A stretch of 20,301 bases of DNA, taken from the IMG/VR virus record IMGVR_UViG_3300010354_000887, positions 1-20,301 of that record. One strand, 5' to 3'. How positions within the stretch are numbered: the first letter of the stretch is position 1; each line of letters starts with the position of its first letter. This DNA comes from a virus. Positions 6,077-11,703 of this stretch are shown here, in pieces. The notes beneath the pieces are model-generated. The model saw only the letters and a program-made list of their open reading frames with translations, did not search any database and was not told the DNA's origin. The translations under genes were made by a program, and so were the position numbers.

Positions 6077-6092
6077 CGATTCCAGGGAATCG
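6077..6092. promoter_or_regulatory. Operator-like inverted repeat
   Basis: CGATTCC-AG-GGAATCG, a perfect 7-bp inverted repeat with a 2-base spacer, 33 bases upstream of the -35 box at 6038-6043. A nine-base part (CCAGGGAAT, 6082-6090) recurs at 6023-6031 within the promoter spacer. A repressor or activator binding both copies is plausible. Confidence 0.4.
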
Positions 6093-6113
6093 CGGGCAGA
6101 CGGCGAGCGTCAG

Positions 6114-6338
6114 TCAGCACCAGGGGTCGCGCGTGTCGAGGGTCGCGCCCATGGATTCGGCCAAGGCTCGAGCGGCGCGCATGGCGCTCGCGTGCGAGCG
6201 ATACCTCGTCGGTAGCTGGTACCGGCGGAACGCGCAGTCCGGCGCGGCGTCCTCGACGTCGACCGCCCAGTAAGACGGCGCGCCGCGGAGCTTGCGGTCG
6301 TTGAAGAGTACGGAAACGGTGGTGCGAATGACGGGCAT
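6114..6338 (-). CDS. Hypothetical protein, 74 aa
   Basis: The ATG at 6338 has GGAGA 6 bases upstream. MPVIRTTVSVLFNDRKLRGAPSYWAVDVEDAAPDCAFRRYQLPTRYRSHASAMRAARALAESMG is a short strand-strand-helix protein ending DTRDPWC. Its leader (ATATCCCGGAGAAACC) resembles that of the next upstream gene (ATATCCCTGGGGGAAAAG), hinting at shared translational control or common origin of the leaders. Family unknown. Confidence 0.6.
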   Translation of the reverse strand: MPVIRTTVSVLFNDRKLRGAPSYWAVDVEDAAPDCAFRRYQLPTRYRSHASAMRAARALAESMGATLDTRDPWC

Positions 6339-6377
6339 GGTTTCTCCGGGATATTTGGCGGGGCGCGAAACGGCGCG

Positions 6378-6680
6378 CTAGGCGGCTGCCTTGGAAAGCG
6401 CGACTGCGATCCAGGGGTTAGCGGCGACGGCCTGCATTGCCTCCGCCATGACGGCGTCGAAGTTGTCGACGATCCAGTGCTGCCCGCAGTCAATCGCGAT
6501 TCGGGCGCGCGGTCTGCCGTCGAGTAGAGTCTTGAGAAACCACCGACCGGGCGTGTTCTTCACGTGCAGAACGGGACCGAAGTGCGGATCGCCGGTCTCA
6601 ATCGTGACGGTGTACGCATGGCCATGGTTATCGACGGCGGACGATGGGAGCGTGACGGATTGGATTTCGTGAATGGGCAT
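6378..6680 (-). CDS. Hypothetical protein, 100 aa
   Basis: The ATG at 6680 is preceded by GGGGGA. The first 65 residues look like beta strands (HEIQSVTLPSSAVDNHGHAYTVTIETGDPHFGPVLHVKNTPGRWFLKTLL), then a helix (NFDAVMAEAMQAVAANPWIAVALSKAAA). There is no signal peptide or metal motif. I do not recognise the family. It is followed after 39 bases by the 74-residue gene. Confidence 0.6.
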   Translation of the reverse strand: MPIHEIQSVTLPSSAVDNHGHAYTVTIETGDPHFGPVLHVKNTPGRWFLKTLLDGRPRARIAIDCGQHWIVDNFDAVMAEAMQAVAANPWIAVALSKAAA

Positions 6681-6697
6681 CTTTTCCCCCAGGGATA

Positions 6698-6919
6698 TTA
6701 GAGCGCCATCATGACGCAGATACAGAACGAGACCGCGAGAAGCGCGCACGAGGTAGCAAGGGACCACGCGAGCAGCTGTCGAATCATGCCCGTGCGAGGC
6801 GCCGGGAGCGCGCGCACGAGGCGAGCCTCTGCCACTAGCCAGGGCGGCACGTGCGACGGTTGCCGCGATGGGCGCGGCGTGACGGGCGCGAAGGGAAGGG
6901 AGCGGAACGTGAGGGTCAC
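6698..6919 (-). CDS. Small membrane protein with C-terminal anchor, 73 aa
   Basis: I start this at the GTG at 6919, which overlaps the TGA of the preceding gene (GTGA) like several other joints here; an internal ATG at 6787 lacks a clear ribosome site. Residues 1-44 are basic and Pro-rich (VTLTFRSLPFAPVTPRPSRQPSHV...), and residues 48-73 form one hydrophobic span (LLAWSLATSCALLAVSFCICVMMAL) running to the C-terminus: a tail-anchored or small inner-membrane protein. Function unknown. Confidence 0.5.
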   Translation of the reverse strand: MTLTFRSLPFAPVTPRPSRQPSHVPPWLVAEARLVRALPAPRTGMIRQLLAWSLATSCALLAVSFCICVMMAL

Positions 6920-7671
6920 GACGCGACCTCGACAACGCGCTTCCGCGCAATCGCTTGACGGGCGCGGCTCGCGAGCGCGCCATGAAGGCGAATCGTCACG
7001 TCGTGGGTCGACAGACCTTCGCCGCGCGTACCGTCGCACGCGTGGCAGTCGGCGCACGACCGCACGTGTCCTGCTTCCGCGGACGCGGGGCAAGTCATCT
7101 CGCCGCGGAGGCGCGCCGCGTCGGTGCCATCGCTGACGCGGAACGTGCGGAAGCCTCGGAGCGAAGCGCGCACGCGGTCGCCCTCGGTATCGCACGAAGC
7201 CATGACGAGAGACCGGAACGCGCGCGGCGCGACTCGCCACGCGTGCGTATAGCCGGTATGCGCTCGCGAGCGCGACACGAGCGCGGACCAGATTTCCTCT
7301 GGTACCGCGACGGGGTCTCCGTACGCGCCGAGTCGCACCGTGAGGTCTGCGCCGACGGCAGCGATAGCGTCGAGGTCGCCACTGATGTCGACGTAGCGCC
7401 CACGCTTCCACGCGGACCAGACGGACCGCGGCGCATTGTCGACGCGGACGTAGCAGCCGTTTCCGCTGCGAAAGATGCAATCGCCGCACACCGTGGCGTC
7501 GTCGCCGCTGCGAACGGCGACGTTCGGCGCGACGTCCGCGGCTAGGATCCAGGTCTGAATGACGTTCGCGGTCTTCACGTTGCGCGACTTCAGCGTCGCG
7601 ACGACGACAACGTCGCGACCGTCGAACAGCGACGGACCTTGATAGAGTACGAATCCGAGAGGCTTTGCCAT
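6916..7671 (-). CDS. Conserved phage protein with CxxC clusters (DUF7227-like), 251 aa
   Basis: The ATG at 7671 has GAGGAGAA 4 bases upstream. The opening MAKPLGFVLYQGPSLFDG and the segments VIQTWILAADVAPNVAVRSGDDATVCGDCIFRSGNGCYVRVDNAP and CPASAEAGHVRSCADCHACDG match, from memory, a family common in phages of actinobacteria and proteobacteria, annotated only as a domain of unknown function. The paired clusters (CGDC...C and C...CADCHAC) look like two metal sites. It usually lies in early gene blocks, as here. A nucleic acid role is a guess. Confidence 0.7.
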   Translation of the reverse strand: MAKPLGFVLYQGPSLFDGRDVVVVATLKSRNVKTANVIQTWILAADVAPNVAVRSGDDATVCGDCIFRSGNGCYVRVDNAPRSVWSAWKRGRYVDISGDLDAIAAVGADLTVRLGAYGDPVAVPEEIWSALVSRSRAHTGYTHAWRVAPRAFRSLVMASCDTEGDRVRASLRGFRTFRVSDGTDAARLRGEMTCPASAEAGHVRSCADCHACDGTRGEGLSTHDVTIRLHGALASRARQAIARKRVVEVAS

Positions 7672-7784
7672 GTTCTTCTCCTCAGCGCCCGTGGGCGCAT
7701 GCCACTGTTGGCGCGGCATAGGCGCGACACGAGGTCGCACGCATGCCGCGGCAAGCGAGCAGGTGCCCGCGAGCGGCGAAGGTC

Positions 7785-8096
7785 TCAGCGGCGCGTCACG
7801 CGACACCACGACGAGTGCACGCATGCGGCGCGCTCGTCTTCCGTTCCGCGCGGCTTAACGCGTGCCAAGGCGAGCGCGTACCAGTGTTCGGCGCGCTGCT
7901 CACCGTACTCTGCGAACATCTCCTCGTAGCGAACGCGGAGCACGTCAGCCTTGGCGGCGATGAACGCGGCGCGGAGCGCGATCGCGATGGGCGCGCCGCT
8001 CGGAACGCGCACGGTGTGCGTAGCGTCCTCCTCGCGTTCGCACGCAAGGCACGAGAGGTCTGCGTCGACGCGGACGTGGAAGGTCGTGGCGCTCAT
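7785..8096 (-). CDS. Hypothetical protein, 103 aa
   Basis: The ATG at 8096 overlaps the upstream TGA (ATGA) and has GAGGA before it. It begins MSATTFHVRVDADLSCLACEREEDATHTVRVPSG, with a CLAC pair, then a long helix (ALRAAFIAAKADVLRVRYEEMFAEYGEQRAEHWYALALARVK); another Cys pair near the end (ACVHSSWC) could complete a metal site. Family unknown. A 113-base gap (7672-7784) with several GC-rich inverted repeats, such as GCGCCC-GT-GGGCGC at 7685-7698, separates it from the next gene. Confidence 0.6.
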   Translation of the reverse strand: MSATTFHVRVDADLSCLACEREEDATHTVRVPSGAPIAIALRAAFIAAKADVLRVRYEEMFAEYGEQRAEHWYALALARVKPRGTEDERAACVHSSWCRVTRR

Positions 8097-8350
8097 GAGT
8101 TCCTCGCGAGGTAGGCTGCAACGTCCGCGGCGACGCTCGCAGAGTACGCATCGTGGTAGGCGCGCTGTGCCGCGAGAGCGATACCGTTCGCGACGGCGAG
8201 AGCCTCGCGAGCGGCGGTACGCTCCGCGCGCCATGTGTCCACGTCAACGTCGGACGGGCGGCGCTTCAACATCGTGAGGAAGCGTTCCTGAGCCTTGATC
8301 GCGACCTCGCCAGCGGCGAAGGCTTCTTTGAACAGTTCGTCGAGTGTCAT
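8093..8350 (-). CDS. Hypothetical helical protein, 85 aa, first gene of the leftward block
   Basis: MTLDELFKEAFAAGEVAIKAQERFLTMLKRRPSDVDVDTWRAERTAAREALAVANGIALAAQRAYHDAY... is helical throughout. The start is uncertain: ATG at 8350 or 8362 in the same frame, within a tandem repeat of GAGCACCATGC, and no good ribosome site is visible. A further ATG (8373) opens an 8-codon frame (MVLAWCSA) whose TGA overlaps the ATG at 8350, which could act as a leader peptide. Function unknown. Confidence 0.5.
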   Translation of the reverse strand: MTLDELFKEAFAAGEVAIKAQERFLTMLKRRPSDVDVDTWRAERTAAREALAVANGIALAAQRAYHDAYSASVAADVAAYLARNS

Positions 8351-8807
8351 GCCGAGCACCATGCGAGCACCATGCCAAGCGAGTAGAATCTAGCGTCTAC
8401 CCAGCGTTTCCCCTAGCGCGTCGAATCCGCATCTCGCGCGTGAGTGACGAAAAGCGAGGTCAATCCGCACCCAGCCTAACTACCTGTCGCGTGGTAGACT
8501 CTCAGCGTTTCGCCGCGTTTCGTCGAGTGAGTCAGCGTTGACCTCGTGAGTCGAATCTGACTCGCTTGCGAGCAGACTATCGTACGTGGCAACCTGATAG
8601 GTTTGGCGTATCGCTCTCGCGTGGGTCTCGTCGTGACCTCGTCTACGTCGTGAGACCCTCGGAAGGGCATCTCGCGTGCCATCGCTCCAACGTTCGCGCT
8701 TGCCACGAATCGCGCTCGACTCGTGCAAAACGCCTCAATTCCTGGCCCACGTGCGCCCCTTTGCCGGCAGGGTGCGGACCTCGAGCGACCCCGGTCTGCA
8801 ATTCGTA

Positions 8808-8825
8808 GGGAGGGGAGGGGGTGGG
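8808..8825 (+). other. G-quadruplex motif with one-base loops
   Basis: Four G-runs of 3, 4, 5 and 3 bases separated by single A, A and T bases. Single-base loops give the most stable parallel quadruplexes. It is followed at once by GGGTACCC (8823-8830), a C-run to 8833, the 10-bp palindrome GAAAATTTTC (8836-8845) and the parS-like site. Confidence 0.75.
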
Positions 8826-8855
8826 TACCCCCCTCGAAAATTTTCCACGCCTGAA

Positions 8856-8871
8856 CGTTTCACGTGAAACA
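8856..8871. promoter_or_regulatory. parS-like site (ParB-binding)
   Basis: CGTTTCACGTGAAACA matches 15 of 16 bases of the common chromosomal parS sequence TGTTTCACGTGAAACA; the inner 14 bases (8857-8870) are a perfect palindrome. ParB CTPases bind this word, load as clamps and spread along DNA; ParA then moves the complex. A 14-base word is expected by chance in 20 kb with probability of roughly 1 in 10,000 or less. It is intergenic. No second copy was seen and no ParA/ParB gene is present in the window. Confidence 0.75.
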
Positions 8872-9131
8872 CTCACGCGTTCCCTCTACGGCCTCTCCGA
8901 GGGTGCCTGTGCCCTACGGCACATGTAGGCGTTCGTGTGGATGCGACCTGCGCGCCTGACGGCTTCAGGTCGAATCACACTTCACAGGCTCGAGAGACCC
9001 CTCAGTCCCCTAGTACGCCTATCACGCGTATGATTGGAAGTCAGATTCGACACTCGGGATTCAGATACATGGGGTCACTTCTTTTGTTGACTGGCGGGGT
9101 GGCTTGTGGTGGGGTGCTTGGTGGAGGAACC

Positions 9132-9683
9132 ATGAAGAAGCACGAAGTACGCAGGCTCGAAGGGATCATGGAGGTTCTCTGCCATGACCTGAAGGGTGAC
9201 CCATACGCGCTGCACCGGCTCGCTGAGCTGATCCTCGGGTGCATCGACCTCACCCGCAACGGCAAGGCGTGGAAGGCCACCAGCATCGTGCTCGAGACGT
9301 CCGCTCGCCTGGCCAGTAGCCTCGAGCAAGCGCGCGCTGCATCACGTGACGCGCAGCGCCAAGATGGCTCGGGCTCTCCTGTCGGTATCGCCTGGCACCC
9401 CATCGGCGTCGAGCGCGCACGCGTCCACGCGGACGGCTATCTTCAAGTCCACCACGATGCCCCGCGTCCCGCTGCCACCGTCGAGCAGATGCGCGCCGCT
9501 GCGGATGCTGCGATGGCCGCGGATGAAGAGATGGACGAGTACGAGTGCGACGCGTGCCACAAGACCACGCTCGTCCCCATGGACTCGGGCACACCAAAGG
9601 GCTGGCAGCCGTCCGACAACCCCGACGGCGAAGAGTACATCTGCAACGAGTGCCACACCTTCGGCAGTCCGGGTAAGCCATGA
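9132..9683 (+). CDS. Zinc-ribbon protein, 183 aa, first gene of the rightward block
   Basis: I start at the ATG at 9132, preceded by GGAGG 4 bases away; the frame is open further left, and an ATG at 9069 would add a hydrophobic 21-residue stretch but lacks a ribosome site. The N-terminal half is helical (KKHEVRRLEGIMEVLCHDLKGDPYALHRLAELILGCIDL). The C-terminal part holds C139-x2-C142 and C171-x2-C174 (ECDACHK ... ICNECHT), a zinc ribbon like those of phage transcription or DNA-binding proteins. It is followed by an ATGA overlap. Family not identified; an early rightward regulator is possible. Confidence 0.7.
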   Translation: MKKHEVRRLEGIMEVLCHDLKGDPYALHRLAELILGCIDLTRNGKAWKATSIVLETSARLASSLEQARAASRDAQRQDGSGSPVGIAWHPIGVERARVHADGYLQVHHDAPRPAATVEQMRAAADAAMAADEEMDEYECDACHKTTLVPMDSGTPKGWQPSDNPDGEEYICNECHTFGSPGKP

Positions 9684-10084
9684 ACCTCGAAGACCTTGGC
9701 CGCCGCGCGGTGGCCTGCAAGCACTGGCGGTGGATGCCTGGCATGTACGTGCTCCCGCACGTCGATGGTTGCGAGTGCTGCGAAGACAGAAACTTCCCTC
9801 GGCGTGCAGCTCGCATCCCTGCGGTCTTTACGACCGACATTGACGTGCCCGACCTCTCCGACCCCGCGACGCTCGGCTGCTTGCTGCACCTGGTGCGGGA
9901 GGCGTGGCCGGACGAGTGGCACAAGCACGTTGTGCCTGTGTGGAACGGCCTAGATGGATGGGCTGTTGGATGCATCCGTGCCGACCGCAACCTCATCCTG
10001 CTGGCTACGCCGGATGGCATGTTCGTTGGCCTGGGCAACAGCGAGGCCGGCGCTCTCGTGTCTGCTCTCGAAGGAGCGCCCTGA
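9680..10084 (+). CDS. Conserved phage protein, 134 aa
   Basis: The ATG at 9680 overlaps the previous TGA. The opening MNLEDLGRRAVACKHWRWMPGMYVLP is a phrase I recall from small proteins of unknown function in many phages. Then come a CECCED cysteine cluster and a segment DLSDPATLGCLLHLVREAWPDEWHKHVVPVWNG, ending with two beta strands (LILLATPDGMFVGLG) and a short helix. There is no catalytic motif I can name. It ends in a TGATG overlap with the next gene. Confidence 0.7.
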   Translation: MNLEDLGRRAVACKHWRWMPGMYVLPHVDGCECCEDRNFPRRAARIPAVFTTDIDVPDLSDPATLGCLLHLVREAWPDEWHKHVVPVWNGLDGWAVGCIRADRNLILLATPDGMFVGLGNSEAGALVSALEGAP

Positions 10085-11103
10085 TGGGCCGCGTCACCGA
10101 CGAGACCGGCAACCGCTACGGTCGCCTCACCGTCGTTCGCCGCGACCCGGAGAACGCCTACCACAAGGGCGCCAACTGGATCTGCCGGTGCGACTGCGGG
10201 GGCGAGCGCGTCGCCTCTGGCATCGGTCTGCGCCAGGGCATGGTGAAGAGCTGCGGGTGCCTCGCCCGCGAGAGGCGCGTCCTGCGCTGCGCCTGCGGCT
10301 ACAAGGGTCAGAAGACCCGCAACTGGACGCCCGACTGGAAGTGCTACCGCTGCAGCGGGCTCTCGCCCCTGGCCGAGCCGCCGAAGATGACCGAGGACGA
10401 GCTCTTCGAGAAGCGCGTGGAGCACTGGCGCTACTACCACCGTTCCGCCCCCACCTCCGCCAGCCACGACGTGATGCTCTTCCTCGAGCGCCTGGAGAAG
10501 GTGACCAAGGAGCGCGACATGGCCATCGAGCAGCACCGCCACTCCCAGCACGAGGTTGGCCGCTGGGTGGACCGAGAGACCAAGGCCGTGCGCGAGCTCG
10601 ACGAAGCTCGCGAACGCAACACCGACCTGCGCACGATGCTCGAGCAGGTCACGCGCGAGCGCGACGAGGCGCGGGCGGACCTGCGCGAGTTCGTTCGTCA
10701 GGTGGAAAACGCCTACGAACTACTGGAGCCTCTTGAAGAGGGCTCGGACGTGGTCGAGCGCGCTGTGAGTCACCTGCTCACGGTGCTGCGCGGGCGCGAG
10801 CGCCCCGGGCCGTGGGCGTTCGACGCGGTGTTGCGCGAGCGCGACGAGGCGCGGGCGCAGCGTGACGCCGCCATCGCGCGCATCACCAAGGTGGGCGTGA
10901 TGGTCGCCACCAATGGGAACGAACTGGCGAAAGACGCATTTCGCCGCGGCGCCGAGGCCATGCGCAAGCGGTGTGAAGAGATCGCTCGACACGCGTGCTC
11001 GGTCATCGGCGGGCTTGAGCACACCTACGGACTGATGACGCCGGGGCACGTCGACACGGTGTCGCGCCTGATTCTTGAGGCGGACATCCCGGAGGAGCCA
11101 TGA
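10084..11103 (+). CDS. Double zinc-ribbon and coiled-coil protein, 339 aa
   Basis: Starts by TGATG overlap. Residues 1-60 (TGNRYGRLTVVRRD...WICRCDCGG...KSCGCLARE) match the zinc-binding N-terminal module found before HNH or AP2 domains in phage homing-type and DNA-binding proteins, with Cys34/36/38 and Cys57/59. A second Cys set follows (Cys69, 71, 87, 90; RCACGY...KCYRC). From about residue 100 the protein is a long charged helix with heptad-like character and a repeated RERDEARA segment near residues 190 and 250. No HNH or other nuclease motif follows, so the DNA-binding module seems joined to a coiled coil. Its place before terminase allows a role in packaging-site recognition, but this is only a guess. 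Confidence 0.7.
   Translation: MGRVTDETGNRYGRLTVVRRDPENAYHKGANWICRCDCGGERVASGIGLRQGMVKSCGCLARERRVLRCACGYKGQKTRNWTPDWKCYRCSGLSPLAEPPKMTEDELFEKRVEHWRYYHRSAPTSASHDVMLFLERLEKVTKERDMAIEQHRHSQHEVGRWVDRETKAVRELDEARERNTDLRTMLEQVTRERDEARADLREFVRQVENAYELLEPLEEGSDVVERAVSHLLTVLRGRERPGPWAFDAVLRERDEARAQRDAAIARITKVGVMVATNGNELAKDAFRRGAEAMRKRCEEIARHACSVIGGLEHTYGLMTPGHVDTVSRLILEADIPEEP
10653..10857 (+). repeat. Exact 25-bp direct repeat within the coiled-coil gene
   Basis: Bases 10653-10677 recur at 10833-10857, exactly 180 bases (60 codons) apart, both encoding RERDEARA in frame. GCGCGAGCGCGACGAGGC is the core. The identity of synonymous positions suggests a recent internal duplication or gene conversion rather than protein-level convergence. 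Confidence 0.75.
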
Positions 11104-11483
11104 GCAAAGATGAGAAGTTCGACCCGCTTCGCCTGACCAAGGGCGACCGCCCCAAGTTCGAGCCGCCGCCCAAGAAGGCCGTGCCCGGCGGGCGCATGGT
11201 CCAAGGCGCCAAGGCCTACTGCGATGGCTGGCGCAAGTACGCCGAGCCCATCGCCTCCGCCATGGGCTGGAGCATCCACAGTTTCGGAGACGGCTGGGTC
11301 AAGCTTGTCTCCCCCGACTTCCAACACACCCAACAACTCTCGCTGGCCTGCATCGAGGCCCTCGAGCCACTCGCAAGGAGCCATCATGCAAGAACTCAAG
11401 CGCGCTATCTTCCTCAAGGGAGTGTACGACCCGGCGGACGCGAGCCGAATCACGACGACCCTGTACCGTCCAAAGCACGTTGA
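11100..11483 (+). CDS. Hypothetical protein, 127 aa, with C-terminus overlapping the next gene
   Basis: ATGA overlap at 11100. Residues 1-94 look genuine: a basic, Pro-rich start (FDPLRLTKGDRPKFEPPPKKAVPGG), then a compact domain (AYCDGWRKYAEPIASAMGWSIHSFGDGWVKLVSPDFQHTQQLSLACIEALEPL). The last ~33 residues (HARTQARYLPQGSVRPGG...) are read from DNA that also encodes the next gene in another frame and are low-complexity, as though an ancestral stop near 11385 was lost. Family unknown. Confidence 0.6.
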   Translation: MSKDEKFDPLRLTKGDRPKFEPPPKKAVPGGRMVQGAKAYCDGWRKYAEPIASAMGWSIHSFGDGWVKLVSPDFQHTQQLSLACIEALEPLARSHHARTQARYLPQGSVRPGGREPNHDDPVPSKAR

Positions 11484-11703
11484 CCTGCGCCTCGAGGGCG
11501 GCCTCGTGCGCTCCGGCCTCCTGGCGGTCCCGCTGAACAACGTCGTCGAGCTCCAGCTCCACGAGGATGAGAAGCCCGTGGCGCCTGCCGAAGACCCGCG
11601 TCAGGTCACCGTCGAGCAGGTGCTCGAGAGCATCAACATCGGCGGCGACCTCGCCGGCGTGCCCGAGCAGAAGCGTCGCGGGCGCCCGCGCAAGGCTCCA
11701 TGA
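11386..11703 (+). CDS. Hypothetical protein, 105 aa, just before the terminase
   Basis: The ATG at 11386 has AAGGAG 5 bases upstream, which fixes this start. The N-terminal half is beta-rich (QELKRAIFLKGVYDPADASRITTTLYRPKHVDLRLEGGLVRSGLLAVPLNNVVELQLHE). Then comes an acidic linker, a short helix (TVEQVLESINIGG) and a basic AT-hook-like end (KRRGRPRKAP). The GRPRK tail suggests DNA binding. Position and basic tail make it a weak candidate for a small terminase or packaging factor, though it lacks the usual helix-turn-helix. Its stop overlaps the terminase ATG. Confidence 0.65.
   Translation: MQELKRAIFLKGVYDPADASRITTTLYRPKHVDLRLEGGLVRSGLLAVPLNNVVELQLHEDEKPVAPAEDPRQVTVEQVLESINIGGDLAGVPEQKRRGRPRKAP

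Larger units (their letters stand above)
8351..9131. other. Divergent control region between the leftward and rightward gene blocks
   Basis: About 780 bases without a convincing gene. It contains: CAGCGTT three times (8402, 8503, 8533); AATCCGCA twice (8424, 8462); an inverted repeat AACCT-GAT-AGGTT (8591-8603); GGGTCTC (8623-8629) pairing with GAGACCC (8652-8658); a hairpin TGTGCC-CTAC-GGCACA near 8908-8923; CGACCTG (8944-8950) pairing with CAGGTCG (8966-8972); and a 13-base word GTCGAATCTGACT (8550-8562) that reappears inverted at 9039-9051. Twelve GANTC sites are scattered through it. No promoter with good -10 and -35 boxes was found; TTGACT at 9087 and TATGAT at 9029 lack partners. Short frames here look like chance. 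Confidence 0.7.

Noticed and set aside
8476-8876. Minus-strand frames of 76-82 codons in the control region
   Set aside because: They overlap each other in different frames, have Arg/Thr-rich compositions, no ribosome sites, and cross the parS-like site and several hairpins.
9029-9092. TATGAT (9029) and TTGACT (9087) as a rightward promoter
   Set aside because: Neither box has a partner at 15-19 bases; in this order (-10 word before -35 word) they cannot form one promoter.
9069-9131. Upstream ATG adding a hydrophobic N-terminus to the zinc-ribbon protein
   Set aside because: No Shine-Dalgarno site for ATG 9069, while ATG 9132 has GGAGG; the extension is Gly/Leu-rich from a G/T-rich leader and does not suit a cytoplasmic zinc protein.
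9340-9351. CATCACGTGACG inside the gene at 9132, identical to part of iteron unit 3
   Set aside because: A single 12-base match around the common CACGTG core within coding sequence, without tandem copies; most likely chance.
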